Below the pieces are notes generated by a model. The model was not told the origin of the DNA, ran no database searches, and saw only the letters and a list, made by a program, of their open reading frames with translations. A DNA stretch of 64,000 nt from Chryseobacterium daecheongense (GTDB lineage Bacteria; Bacteroidota; Bacteroidia; Flavobacteriales; Weeksellaceae). Position numbers and translations under genes: made by a program. The DNA is taken from positions 1 through 64,000 of the forward strand of contig CP115858.1 in NCBI GenBank assembly GCA_027920525.1, read 5' to 3'. Shown here piece by piece: positions 1-8,623 of the stretch; positions within the stretch are counted from its first letter, which is position 1, and every line of letters starts with the position of its first letter.

Positions 1-1455
1 ATGGATGAAAATTTAATGATGATATGGCAGAAGTGCCTTCAGTTTATGCGTGACAATCTTAACGCAGCTGAAGATAATTCTGATTTGAAAAAACTTGAAA
101 AATCCTTCGACTTATTGTTCGATAAGGTGCAGCCAATCTCTTTGGTTGACAACAATCTTACATTAATGGTACCTAGTGATTTTTACAAGGAATATATTGA
201 GGATAATTACTTATCTCTACTTTCTGCGGCCCTGAAGAAAAATATAGGTAAAGGAGTAAAATTATGGTATTCTGTAATGGAAAATAAGCCTAATGGCTTA
301 GAAAAACCAGTTACCATGAACATGAAAGGGAAAAGTGTTCCTACACCGAAAGTGCAGGAAACAATGCCTCAAGGTTTTTCATCCAATATTGTTAATCCTT
401 TTGTTGTACCTGGAATTAAAAAAGTAAATATCGATTCCAATCTGAAATCTGATTTTTCTTTTGATAACTATGTAGAGGGAGAAAGCAATAAATTTGCTGC
501 AACAGTAGCAAGATCTATAGCAAAAAGACCTGGTGCTACTGCCTTTAATCCATTGTTTTTATATGGAGGATATGGAGTGGGTAAAACACACTTGGGACAA
601 GCGGTAGGATTGGAAGTTAAAAGCCAGTTTCCGGATAAAGTAGTCCTTTATTTGTCTTCTGAAAAATTCATACAGCAATTCATTTCAGCAGCAAAGGCAC
701 ATAAGCAAACCGAGTTTGCTAACTTCTACCAGATGGTGGATGTTTTGATCATTGATGATATTCAGTTCTTGTCCGGTAAATCGGCGACACAGGATAGTTT
801 CTTCCACATTTTCGATTATCTGCATCAGAATGGAAAGCAGATCATTCTGACTTCTGATAAGGCTCCTGTAGATATCATGGATATTCAGGACAGAATCGTT
901 TCCCGTTTCAAATGGGGACTTTCTGCAGAGATCAAATCTCCGGATCTGGAAACCAGAAGAAAAATTATCGTTGATAAGTTAAGCAGAGATGGTATTGTAC
1001 TGACGGAAGATATGCTCGACTTCTTAGCGGCTGAAGCAAAGACCAACGTAAGAGAACTTATAGGGGTGATCAATTCTGTAATTGCTTACTCCACAATTTA
1101 TAAATCCGATCTTAGTCTTGAGTTATTGAAAGATACCATCAATAAGATTGCAGCCAATCAGAAAAAAATCATCAACATTCCTTATATTCAGGAGATCGTA
1201 TGTGATTATTTTGGTATTAAAAGAGAGCAGTTACTTTCGAAAACAAGAAAAAGGGAAATTGCACTTCCAAGACAGCTGGCCATGTATTTTGCAAAGGAAT
1301 TTACCAATGCTACATTTACTAAAATCGGTGAAGAAATGGGAGGTAAAGATCATTCAACGGTAATGTATGCTTGTGAAACTATTAAAGATGTTTCCAAGAT
1401 AGACAAAGAAGTGAAAAAGTACGTAAAAGAGCTTACGGAAAGAATCAAACACTAG
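1..1455 (+). CDS. dnaA: Chromosomal replication initiator protein DnaA
   Basis: DnaA binds DnaA boxes at the origin and, as the ATP form, opens the duplex for helicase loading. The 484-residue protein has the whole family layout: an N-terminal interaction domain (about 1-85), a poorly conserved linker, an AAA+ domain with Walker A GGYGVGKTHL (189-198) and Walker B LIIDDIQFL (249-257), and a C-terminal helix-turn-helix domain with the GGKDHSTVMYAC signature near residues 447-458. The window starts on its ATG, so promoter and upstream DNA are not visible. The following phosphatase gene is 102 bp away. Identification is secure. Confidence 0.99.
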   Translation: MDENLMMIWQKCLQFMRDNLNAAEDNSDLKKLEKSFDLLFDKVQPISLVDNNLTLMVPSDFYKEYIEDNYLSLLSAALKKNIGKGVKLWYSVMENKPNGLEKPVTMNMKGKSVPTPKVQETMPQGFSSNIVNPFVVPGIKKVNIDSNLKSDFSFDNYVEGESNKFAATVARSIAKRPGATAFNPLFLYGGYGVGKTHLGQAVGLEVKSQFPDKVVLYLSSEKFIQQFISAAKAHKQTEFANFYQMVDVLIIDDIQFLSGKSATQDSFFHIFDYLHQNGKQIILTSDKAPVDIMDIQDRIVSRFKWGLSAEIKSPDLETRRKIIVDKLSRDGIVLTEDMLDFLAAEAKTNVRELIGVINSVIAYSTIYKSDLSLELLKDTINKIAANQKKIINIPYIQEIVCDYFGIKREQLLSKTRKREIALPRQLAMYFAKEFTNATFTKIGEEMGGKDHSTVMYACETIKDVSKIDKEVKKYVKELTERIKH

Positions 1456-1477
1456 AATAATTTAATTTGATATAAAG

Positions 1478-1516
1478 AAAATGAAGGATAGGAATTATTC
1501 TTCATTTTTTGTTTAA
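1478..1516 (+). terminator. Weak terminator-like hairpin after dnaA
   Basis: Arms AAAATGAAG (1478-1486) and CTTCATTTT (1500-1508) pair over 9 bp with a 13-nt loop and run into a T-rich tract. The stem is AT-rich, so termination would be inefficient. Confidence 0.3.
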
Positions 1517-1557
1517 TTTTGATAGATATGCTAGTCCTTAATTCATAGAATTGTAAC

Positions 1558-2007
1558 ATGAAAATATTAATGGTGTGCTTAGGGAATATTTGCAGGAGCC
1601 CTTTAGCAGAAGGAATTATGAAAGAAAAGCTCCCTCCCGGCTTCGTAGTGGATTCTGCGGGAACGATTTCAATGCATGAAGGTGAACATCCGGATAAACG
1701 GGCGATAAAAACGGCAGCTAATCATGGGATTGATATTTCCAAACAAAGATCCAGACCCATCACAAAAGCGGATCTGGAAAATTTTGATAAAATCTACTGT
1801 ATGGATATTGATATTTATGGGGATGTAATTTCAAAAGCAAAAAATGAGGAACAAAGACAGAAAATATTTCTATTTCTAGAAGCGGCAGGAAACCACGAAA
1901 ATGCTGAAGTTCCTGATCCTTACTGGGGAAATATGGATGACTTTGAAGATGTTTATCAACTTTTGGATGAAGCATGCAATGCAATCCGTAACCAAATTTT
2001 AAATTAA
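1558..2007 (+). CDS. Low molecular weight protein-tyrosine-phosphatase
   Basis: A 149-residue cytoplasmic phosphatase of the low-Mr PTP / arsenate-reductase-like fold. The active-site P-loop C-X5-R lies at the N-terminus (C7 to R13 in VCLGNICRSP), and the general-acid aspartate is in the PDPYWG motif near residue 122. Length is typical. In bacteria such enzymes often act on tyrosine kinases of polysaccharide export, but no such kinase is in this window, so the substrate is unknown. The next ORF begins at the base after its stop codon, so the two are probably co-transcribed and translationally coupled. Confidence 0.95.
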   Translation: MKILMVCLGNICRSPLAEGIMKEKLPPGFVVDSAGTISMHEGEHPDKRAIKTAANHGIDISKQRSRPITKADLENFDKIYCMDIDIYGDVISKAKNEEQRQKIFLFLEAAGNHENAEVPDPYWGNMDDFEDVYQLLDEACNAIRNQILN

Positions 2008-2508
2008 ATGAAATACTTGATTTTCTTTTTTGTTTTAATTGCCAACTTTCTATTTGCCCAGACAAACGACGAGATTGCTATTAGGAAAGTAATGGATGAT
2101 TTTATGACAAGCATCAAAACCAAGGATGAAAGTAAATTTCTTTCCCTTTTTCAGGAACCGGTTTTATGGACGGGAACTTATAGTGAAAGGACTCAATTGA
2201 AACGTCTTGAAAAAAATCCAAAAGCAGAAAGCCACTTTACCGATGATTATAAAACCTTTATTAAGGCTTTTAAAGACGATAAATCAGAAGAAAAGTTTGA
2301 TAATATCATGATCATTGAAGACGGTTCCATAGCTTCCGCTAATTTCGATTATAGCTTTTGGTATGACGGAAAAATGAGTAACTGGGGAAAAGAAATATGG
2401 ACCTTAATGAAGATCAGCGGGACATGGAAAATCACCTCAGTAACGTTCTCAATGGATCTGACCCAATATTTTCAACAACCCTCATTAAAAGAAAGAACCC
2501 AAAAATAA
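2008..2508 (+). CDS. Secreted NTF2-like (DUF4440/SnoaL-type) protein
   Basis: A 166-residue protein with a hydrophobic Sec signal peptide (about 1-18, ending FLFAQ). The rest has the cone-shaped NTF2-like pattern: an N-terminal helix with IRKVMDDFMTSIKTKD, then strands including the FWYDGKMSNWGKEIWTLMK stretch. Proteins of this type bind small ligands or are catalytically silent; no catalytic residues can be assigned. It abuts the phosphatase gene without spacing and lies 4 bp before the methyltransferase gene, which suggests one operon. A second, unrelated-in-position protein of the same fold occurs at 24446. Confidence 0.75.
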   Translation: MKYLIFFFVLIANFLFAQTNDEIAIRKVMDDFMTSIKTKDESKFLSLFQEPVLWTGTYSERTQLKRLEKNPKAESHFTDDYKTFIKAFKDDKSEEKFDNIMIIEDGSIASANFDYSFWYDGKMSNWGKEIWTLMKISGTWKITSVTFSMDLTQYFQQPSLKERTQK

Positions 2509-2512
2509 AAAA

Positions 2513-3211
2513 ATGCTTTTTTTACTTCCAGCCTATTTATCAGAAAATACTCCTATCAATCATTTTTCACCGGTGATGAATGATTATATCATGCAAACCG
2601 ATTATTTCTTTGTGGAAAATGAAAAAACTGCCCGAAAGGTCATTAAATTCTTTGCTCCTGAAAAAAAACAATCCGATCTCAAGCTTTTTTTACTGGATAA
2701 ATACACCGAGAATGCGGACATTAAAGATGCTCAGGAACTCATGTTAAAAGGTCAGGATTTTGGATTGCTTTCTGAAGCTGGACTTCCCTGCATTGCTGAT
2801 CCGGGAAATCTGATTGTGAAATGGTGCCATGAAAAAAATATAAGAGTAATACCTGTTTCAGGACCATCTTCTATTATCCTGGCTCTGATTTCAAGTGGGT
2901 TTAACGGTCAGGAGTTTTCGTTTAACGGATACCTTCCTATTGATAAAGGAGAAAAGAAAAAACAAATTCTACAGTTGGAAAGCCTGGTACAGAAAACAGG
3001 ATATTCTCAGATTTTTATGGAAACGCCCTATCGGAATAATCCCCTTATAGAAGATCTGTGTAAATTTTTATCTCCCAATACAAAATTGTGTATCGCTGCT
3101 AATATCAACGATCCTGAGCATGAATTTATTCAGACGAAAACCATTAAAGAATGGCAAAAGAAAAAACCGGAACTTCATAAAATCCCCGCTGTATTTGTGC
3201 TTGGTAAATAA
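2513..3211 (+). CDS. SAM-dependent methyltransferase, tetrapyrrole methylase / RsmI-like family
   Basis: A 232-residue protein of the tetrapyrrole (corrin/porphyrin) methylase superfamily. It shows LLSEAGLPCIADPG (about 84-97), the equivalent of the SDAG.P.ISDPG loop of RsmI, then VIPVSGPSSIILALISSGF and a late FMETPYRN stretch, all typical of RsmI, which 2'-O-methylates 16S rRNA C1402. It is shorter than canonical RsmI (about 280) and lacks its C-terminal extension; Bacteroidota often carry such a short second homologue, so the substrate is left open. It follows the NTF2-like gene by 4 bp. Confidence 0.85.
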   Translation: MLFLLPAYLSENTPINHFSPVMNDYIMQTDYFFVENEKTARKVIKFFAPEKKQSDLKLFLLDKYTENADIKDAQELMLKGQDFGLLSEAGLPCIADPGNLIVKWCHEKNIRVIPVSGPSSIILALISSGFNGQEFSFNGYLPIDKGEKKKQILQLESLVQKTGYSQIFMETPYRNNPLIEDLCKFLSPNTKLCIAANINDPEHEFIQTKTIKEWQKKKPELHKIPAVFVLGK

Positions 3212-3360
3212 TCATGTAGATCTTTCTTATAAAGAGTTTTCGTATAACAGGTCTTGTTTCATTGTTGTTTAATTTTTTTAGTGCAATTATTTTTAACATG
3301 CATTAACGTCGTCTTTGCACCATTGTTGTTCTATATAGGGTAACATTAAAATACAAGATT

Positions 3361-3738
3361 ATGTCAGACAAAAAATTAGCAGGAATCTGGATAGATACCG
3401 AAAAAGCTATCGTTGCAAAAAATCACGATGCACAAAATGCCTTTAAATTTTTTCTTTGTAATCCTGTAAAAGCTGAGATTCAGCATGGTAATTCAAGTGA
3501 AAATGCAGGTAATAATGCGGAAAGGACGAATCGGATTAAGTTTTTTAAAGAAGTTGAACATTTATTAATAAATTCTCAGGAAGTATATATTACCGGTCCG
3601 GGAAAAATTCAGGAAGAATTAAAGCACTATCTGCATGATACTGCTCAGTTCAAGGATCTGAAAATTACATTAGACACGTCCCAGCAAATGTCAGACGAGA
3701 AAGTGCTGGAAATGGTAAAGAAGCATTTTAATGCATAG
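3361..3738 (+). CDS. Conserved hypothetical protein, 125 aa, function unknown
   Basis: A soluble protein with no signal peptide. It begins KLAGIWIDTEKAIVAK, a strand-turn-strand opening, has a low-complexity Asn/Ser/Ala stretch near 44-56, and then a EVYITGPGKIQEELKHYL segment that resembles the nucleotide-independent fold of eRF1/pelota-like or 'host attachment' proteins. That resemblance is only from pattern and is weak. It stands alone between a 149-bp upstream gap and a strong bidirectional terminator. No function is proposed. Confidence 0.7.
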   Translation: MSDKKLAGIWIDTEKAIVAKNHDAQNAFKFFLCNPVKAEIQHGNSSENAGNNAERTNRIKFFKEVEHLLINSQEVYITGPGKIQEELKHYLHDTAQFKDLKITLDTSQQMSDEKVLEMVKKHFNA

Positions 3739-3743
3739 TTTTA

Positions 3744-3791
3744 AAAACAAAAATAGATCCGGATATAGATATTCAGATCTATTTTTGTTTT
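3744..3791. terminator. Bidirectional terminator between convergent genes
   Basis: Perfect 16-bp arms (3744-3759 and 3776-3791) flanked by A-rich and T-rich sides, with a 16-nt loop. It lies between convergent genes and overlaps the last codons and stop of the minus-strand DUF4349 gene. Confidence 0.85.
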
Positions 3792-4639
3792 CTTCTTCCT
3801 TTCCATTTTCTCCAAAGGAAAACAATAAGCGGGATGGCTAAAAAGAATGGCCAAAAAGAGATGAGTCCTAGTATGAAACTTATAAAACTATTCCAGCCTT
3901 GGGTAATGGAGTCTCCGAACCGGCTTCCAAAACCTATTTTTGATGTAGCTGAACTTCTTATTTTTTCTTTATATAAACTCAAATTGAGTGTGCTGTAGTT
4001 CACACGGTCATCAATAAAACGAAGTTTTCCTTCTGCAACATCTATTTCATCTTCCAGACCACGGATTTTTTCCTGGATTTCAAGCATATCCTTCGTATTG
4101 GAGGCTCTCCTAAGCAAATCCCGGTATTTTTCAAGATAAATCTTTTTGTTGGCTAGTTTGATGCTTACATCTGTATACTCTTCCGTAACATCTTCAGAGG
4201 AAATGTTTTTAGATAAAACAGAACCTATCCCATTAGAAAAAGAATTGATTAAAGCATCAAAATTTTTATGAGGCACACGGATCGTAAGGCTCAGGTTTTC
4301 ATCTTCATCTGAGTTTTGAAAATCTTCTGTTTGTATATAAGCATTACTTTTTTTTAAGGCTTCATTTACCTGATCCAGGGATTTTTTAATATCTGAAACC
4401 TGGATACGCATTTCTCCATTTTTAATGATTTTTTTAGAAATGGTATCGATTTTTTTTGGTGTATTTTCTCGCGCTTCCTCTTGAGGCAAAGGAACCAGCT
4501 GTTTTTTTGGGAAATTAGCTGTTTTATCATCCGGTATTACTTCTACAAGATCAGCACTAGCCCTTGGGCTGGCGACACCGTCAGATTTACTGCAATGAAT
4601 GCATATTATAAGCAATAAGGGTAAAATTAGGTTCTTCAT
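3779..4639 (-). CDS. DUF4349 domain-containing lipoprotein
   Basis: Predicted 286-residue envelope protein. I chose the ATG at 4639 because it gives a clean lipoprotein signal (LLIICIHCSKSD, Cys about residue 15); the longer frame adds 33 residues of poor signal character. The mature part has the DUF4349 pattern: MRIQVSDIKKSLDQVNEAL, LTIRVPHKNFDALI, a coiled-coil around EIQEKIRGLEDEIDVAEGK, the conserved DRVNYSTLNLSL strand, and a C-terminal membrane helix (about residues 250-272) before a KWKGRRKQK tail. The function of the family is not established. Its stop lies inside the shared terminator. Confidence 0.85.
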   Translation of the reverse strand: MKNLILPLLLIICIHCSKSDGVASPRASADLVEVIPDDKTANFPKKQLVPLPQEEARENTPKKIDTISKKIIKNGEMRIQVSDIKKSLDQVNEALKKSNAYIQTEDFQNSDEDENLSLTIRVPHKNFDALINSFSNGIGSVLSKNISSEDVTEEYTDVSIKLANKKIYLEKYRDLLRRASNTKDMLEIQEKIRGLEDEIDVAEGKLRFIDDRVNYSTLNLSLYKEKIRSSATSKIGFGSRFGDSITQGWNSFISFILGLISFWPFFLAIPLIVFLWRKWKGRRKQK

Positions 4640-4692
4640 GATTCTTTTTATGAATCTTATCAAAAATGATGCATAATCCAAAAGAAAGACTG

Positions 4693-5166
4693 TTAATATT
4701 TTATTCCTGTCTTTTTGAAAATAAAGGTTAATAACCAAATAGGCCCCATTAGAAGGAATTGAAGATCTTTTAAGAAGGGAGGCTTTTTACCTTCGATCCT
4801 GTGTCCGAAAAGTCTTAAGATCCAGGTAACCACGAATATTGAAAAATAAATAATCCATGCGTTTTTCAAGAATCGTATATTAACCATATATATTGAACCC
4901 TCCATCAATATCATGATAATAAGCATCATCATGCTGATCAGGAAGGATAGTCTAAGATAAAATAGTGTAATGAATGCAACTGCAACCATGCTTATGATGC
5001 TGGCACAACCAAAGTAAGGAGAGCAAATATGCGGTGAAGGAAGTAAGGAGATAAAGCCTAATATGCTCCAAAAAGTGAGAGGAACACACATCCAATGAAT
5101 GAGCTTATTGGTTTTATTTCTGTGGTTTTTACAATATTCTGCGAAAAATAAATCTATCTTTCTCAT
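4693..5166 (-). CDS. Mpo1-like (DUF962) integral membrane protein
   Basis: The start at 5166 gives a 157-residue protein opening MRKIDLFFAEYCKNHRNK. The pattern NH.....N..IHW followed by four to five hydrophobic segments is that of the Mpo1/YGL010w family. Yeast Mpo1 is an Fe(II)-dependent dioxygenase of 2-hydroxy fatty acids; the two N-terminal histidines (about H14 and H24) match conserved positions, but activity here is inferred only from family. It lies 53 bp upstream of the DUF4349 gene on the same strand and diverges from the AraC-type regulator, so the two promoters share a 71-bp gap. Confidence 0.85.
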   Translation of the reverse strand: MRKIDLFFAEYCKNHRNKTNKLIHWMCVPLTFWSILGFISLLPSPHICSPYFGCASIISMVAVAFITLFYLRLSFLISMMMLIIMILMEGSIYMVNIRFLKNAWIIYFSIFVVTWILRLFGHRIEGKKPPFLKDLQFLLMGPIWLLTFIFKKTGIKY

Positions 5167-5201
5167 AATTTGGAATTTGGTTAATACGAAATTAATAAAA
5201 T

Positions 5202-5233
5202 TTTGCAATCGTCCAAGAGATTGAATACATTTG
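5202..5233 (+). promoter_or_regulatory. Bacteroidota promoter of the AraC-type regulator (leaderless arrangement)
   Basis: TTTG at 5202-5205, 20-nt spacer, then TACATTTG at 5226-5233, matching the TTG-N19-TAnnTTTG consensus. Only 4 nt separate the -7 box from the ATG at 5238, so the transcript would start at or next to the start codon. Confidence 0.7.
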
Positions 5234-5237
5234 TGGT

Positions 5238-6083
5238 ATGTCTGTCCTTGAAAAATTCGGTGTAGAGATCTTTACACAGCATAATATCTTTGAAAGAATT
5301 TCTGTCGAAAAACCCTTTCGTCCAGATAATCCTGCGTTTATATTTGTTAAAACCGGGACTATAAAGCTTCGTCAGCATTTCAGGGACCTTGAACTTATGC
5401 CCAATATGTTTATGGTAACCGATCCCCAGACTGTTTATGAAATGGTATCGGTAAGTGATGACTTTCAATCCAGAATGGTTTCTTATAAAAGGGAGTTTAT
5501 TTCTGCTTTATCCCTGAAATTTAACCGTCTTATCGGATACCGTTATTTCAGGCAACAAATGAATAAAGGAGTTCCTTTTCAGCAGGATGAAATGGAGCTG
5601 GTGTGGAAAAGTGTTAATTTCCTTAAATATATACTGGATTCGGAAACGGAAATGATGTATAAAAAGGAGATAGTGGAACACTTATTTTCCGTTTTTTGCT
5701 ACCAGATGGCTGGGATTATTTCCAAGGAGGATAGCAACGCCATGGGGCAGATGTCTAGACAGGAAGAAATTGTTTTTATCTTCTTGACAGATCTCGCAGA
5801 ACATCACCATACGGAAAGAGCTGTTGAGTTCTATGCCGAAAGACAGTCCATTACAACCAGACATCTTTCGTCCGTCGTGAAATCTATTACCGGAAAGTCG
5901 GCCAGTCAGATCATAGCGGCTATAGTGGTCAACGAAGCCAAAGTACTTCTAAACTCTTCCAAAAAGCCTGTTTCAGAGATTTCTTCCATGCTTGGGTTTA
6001 GTGATCAGTATTCATTTTCTCACTTTTTTAAGAAGCATTTAGATATCAGTCCCACACAATACAGAAATCAGTTTGACAGGTAA
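5238..6083 (+). CDS. AraC family transcriptional regulator
   Basis: A 281-residue DNA-binding regulator. The N-terminal half looks like a cupin-type sensor (FVKTGTIKLRQHF and following strands). The C-terminal 100 residues hold two helix-turn-helix motifs: RQSITTRHLSSVVKSITG and the signature ISSMLGFSDQYSFSHFFKKH...SPTQYR. The efflux operon starts 90 bp downstream with a palindrome at its promoter, so control of that operon in response to a toxic compound is a reasonable inference. The AraC gene itself seems to be read from a leaderless promoter. Confidence 0.92.
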   Translation: MSVLEKFGVEIFTQHNIFERISVEKPFRPDNPAFIFVKTGTIKLRQHFRDLELMPNMFMVTDPQTVYEMVSVSDDFQSRMVSYKREFISALSLKFNRLIGYRYFRQQMNKGVPFQQDEMELVWKSVNFLKYILDSETEMMYKKEIVEHLFSVFCYQMAGIISKEDSNAMGQMSRQEEIVFIFLTDLAEHHHTERAVEFYAERQSITTRHLSSVVKSITGKSASQIIAAIVVNEAKVLLNSSKKPVSEISSMLGFSDQYSFSHFFKKHLDISPTQYRNQFDR

Positions 6084-6112
6084 ATCCTACATTTGAACAT
6101 CTTTTTCCAGTT

Positions 6113-6130
6113 ATCAAACATTTGTTTGAT
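6113..6130. promoter_or_regulatory. Candidate operator of the efflux operon: ATCAAAC-N4-GTTTGAT
   Basis: An 18-bp palindrome with perfect 7-bp arms and a 4-bp centre (ATTT). Its right half contains the -33 TTTG of the TolC promoter, and it lies 30 bp after the stop of the AraC-type gene. Position argues for a regulator binding site; the AraC-type protein is the obvious candidate. Confidence 0.6.
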
Positions 6131-6151
6131 TTCTGTGCTGCCGTAACTTTG
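6121..6151 (+). promoter_or_regulatory. Promoter of the tolC-hlyD-MFS efflux operon
   Basis: TTTG (6121-6124), 19-nt spacer, TAACTTTG (6144-6151): an exact match to the Bacteroidota sigma-ABfr consensus. The ATG of the TolC gene is 22 nt downstream of the box. Confidence 0.75.
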
Positions 6152-6172
6152 CCTATGTAAAAACAAGGTAAA

Positions 6173-7483
6173 ATGATACATTACATAAAAACAGCACTAT
6201 CAGTTTTGATAGCTATATTCCCTGCGCTGTTTTTTTCTCAGGAAGTCAGACAGATGACAGCGAATGAGGTCGCTGAACTGGCTCTTCAGAATCATCAGCA
6301 GCTAAAAGTTACCGCTCAAAATATCAATATTGCAAAACAACAGACAGGTGTCGCAAAACTCCAGAAGTTGCCTAATATAACAGCATCAACAAGTCAGTTT
6401 TACTTGGGAGATGCAGTAGCAATTGACAAAGATTTTTCGGGTTCTACCACTATTCCTATGCCTCACTATGGAAGCTCTTATGCAGTACAGGCTACTCAGC
6501 TGATCTTCAAAGGAGGATTGGTGAATAAATCTATAGAATTAGCAGGATTAAGGGAACAGCTTTCTGAATTGGATCTTGAAAAGAATAAACAGGACGTTAA
6601 GCTCTTAGTTATATCCAATTATCTGGATATCTACAAAATTCTTAATCAGGAATCCGTTTTTCAGAACAATAAGAAGCTGGCCCAGGAACGCCTGAAAAAC
6701 ATCCAGAAATTTTATCAGCAAGGAATGGTTACCCGCAATGAAGTGATCCGTGGAGAGTTGGCAATAAAGAATCTCGATCAGGGAATCTTAACGCTCGTTA
6801 ATAACCGGAAGATCCTTAATTATAATATGAATATTGCATTAGGGTTACCTTCTGAAACAGAAATTATTCCTGTCGAAAGTTTAGACAATAAGGAAGCGGG
6901 TATCGGAATGGAGTATTATATGGATCTGGCTCATAACAGTAATCCACAGCTAAAGTCTGCCAAAACGAATATTGATGTTGCAAATAAAAATATAGAGATT
7001 ATAAAAACCGATCAGCTTCCTACGTTATCCGGTTTTGGAGGTTATACTTTACAGCGCCCGATTACGACAAGAAATCCTGTTGTGGATATGTATTCCGGAG
7101 GATGGCAGGCAGGAGTTTCTCTAAGTTATAATATCGACAATCTTTATAAAACGAAAGAGAAAATTAAACTTGGAGAAATACAAAAAACGCAAGCCGGAGA
7201 TGCAATGACTTTAGTTCAGCAAAATGTAGACATGGGCGTTAATGCGGCTTATGTTAAATACCAGGAATCTATTCAGCAGGCTGATATTCTTAATGACGCC
7301 AAAAAACTGGCCGAAGAGAATTACAAGATTACAGAGGCTAAATATCTTAATCAGCTGGCTGTACAAGCCGAAATGATTGATGCTCAAAATCAGAAATTAC
7401 AGTCTGAACTGGACTTTGCCAATGCAGAGATCAATGTTCTGTATCAATATTATAATCTTTTAAAATCTACGGGAACACTTTAA
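6173..7483 (+). CDS. TolC family outer membrane efflux protein
   Basis: A 436-residue protein with an N-terminal signal peptide (about 1-22, ending FFSQ). It has two homologous coiled-coil repeats of the OEP family, for example SKQQTGVAKLQKLPNI-like and NIEIIKTDQLPTLSG segments, each followed by a beta-strand rich stretch. It would form the outer membrane channel of a tripartite pump. Gene order TolC, periplasmic adaptor, MFS pump is complete and in one direction, with 24 bp to the next gene. Substrate cannot be read from the sequence. Confidence 0.93.
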   Translation: MIHYIKTALSVLIAIFPALFFSQEVRQMTANEVAELALQNHQQLKVTAQNINIAKQQTGVAKLQKLPNITASTSQFYLGDAVAIDKDFSGSTTIPMPHYGSSYAVQATQLIFKGGLVNKSIELAGLREQLSELDLEKNKQDVKLLVISNYLDIYKILNQESVFQNNKKLAQERLKNIQKFYQQGMVTRNEVIRGELAIKNLDQGILTLVNNRKILNYNMNIALGLPSETEIIPVESLDNKEAGIGMEYYMDLAHNSNPQLKSAKTNIDVANKNIEIIKTDQLPTLSGFGGYTLQRPITTRNPVVDMYSGGWQAGVSLSYNIDNLYKTKEKIKLGEIQKTQAGDAMTLVQQNVDMGVNAAYVKYQESIQQADILNDAKKLAEENYKITEAKYLNQLAVQAEMIDAQNQKLQSELDFANAEINVLYQYYNLLKSTGTL

Positions 7484-7507
7484 TTTTTAAAACTGAAAAT
7501 CAAGATA

Positions 7508-8623
7508 ATGGAAAACAAGGAACAACAAAATATAGAACAGGCACCTGCGGTTTCAAGCGCAGTAGCTAAAAAGAAGGAAGCCAGGAAAAATAAAATTAGA
7601 GCAATTATTTCCAATATTATTGTATTTCTGGCTATTGGTTTTGGCTTATTCTGGCTGGTTAGGGAATATTTTCATATCGGAGATAAGACTTATACAGAAG
7701 CAGCCCAGGTTGAAGAATTTATCAATCCAATCAATACCAGGGTTTCAGCCTATATCAAAGAAATTAAATTTATTGAGCACCAGCAGGTAAAAAAAGGAGA
7801 TACTTTGGTCATTTTAGATAAAAATGAAATTTTAACCCAGCTAGGCCAGGCCGAAGCAGCGTATCAAAATGCTTTGGCACAGCGCTCTGCTACATCATCA
7901 TCCGTAAATACGGTTTCTAATAATGTTAACGTGATGGAGTCTAACATAGCAGGGGCAAAAGCCAGATTATGGAATGCTGAACAAAACCTGAACAGGTACA
8001 AAAACCTATTGGCTTCAGAAGCTGTTACCAGACAACAATATGACCAGGTGAAAACAGAATATGATGCACAAAAAGCAGCTTACGAAACATTAGTTAATCA
8101 AAAGCAATCAGCCAACCTTTCTACGACAGAAGTTAAAAGCAAGCTTGGGATCAATGATGCCGAGATCAAAAGAACAAAATCGGCATTGGATATGGCAAGA
8201 ATCAATCTTTCTTATACCGTAATTACAGCACCCTATGACGGCGTTATGGGGAGAAGAACGATTTCCGAAGGCCAGCTGATCCAGCCGGGGCAGCAGGTAG
8301 CTACGATTGTACTGAATGGTCAGAAATGGGTAACTGCCAATTTTCTGGAAAGCCAGATGCCGAATGTTAAAATTGGAGAGAAGATGATAATGACGGCGGA
8401 TGCGCTCGGCGGACAACAATTTGAAGGAATTGTTACAGCTATTTCTGCAGCTACAGGATCGAGATATTCCAGTGTTCCGACAGACAACTCTACCGGTAAC
8501 TTCATTAAAGTACAGCAGAGAATTCCCGTAAGAATAGAATTTACTGCCGCTAATAAAAAAGAGGATATCAATAAACTGAGTGCTGGGATGAATATGAATG
8601 TGAATGTTAACAAGAAAGATTGA
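7508..8623 (+). CDS. HlyD/EmrA-type membrane fusion protein
   Basis: A 371-residue periplasmic adaptor. After a Lys-rich cytoplasmic N-terminus there is one membrane helix (about 30-51), then the split lipoyl domain (VSAYIKEIKFIEHQQVKKGDTL and AINLSYTVITAPYDGVMG-type halves), a coiled-coil hairpin (about 105-215) and a beta-barrel domain (GQKWVTANFLESQM). This is the EmrA plan that partners MFS drug exporters. The stop codon lies in a short tandem repeat that separates it from the pump gene. Confidence 0.93.
   Translation: MENKEQQNIEQAPAVSSAVAKKKEARKNKIRAIISNIIVFLAIGFGLFWLVREYFHIGDKTYTEAAQVEEFINPINTRVSAYIKEIKFIEHQQVKKGDTLVILDKNEILTQLGQAEAAYQNALAQRSATSSSVNTVSNNVNVMESNIAGAKARLWNAEQNLNRYKNLLASEAVTRQQYDQVKTEYDAQKAAYETLVNQKQSANLSTTEVKSKLGINDAEIKRTKSALDMARINLSYTVITAPYDGVMGRRTISEGQLIQPGQQVATIVLNGQKWVTANFLESQMPNVKIGEKMIMTADALGGQQFEGIVTAISAATGSRYSSVPTDNSTGNFIKVQQRIPVRIEFTAANKKEDINKLSAGMNMNVNVNKKD

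Noticed and set aside
4639..4738. Longer start of the DUF4349 lipoprotein gene
   Set aside because: The extra 33 residues destroy the lipoprotein signal and run into the end of the upstream Mpo1-like gene; the ATG at 4639 gives a standard lipobox.
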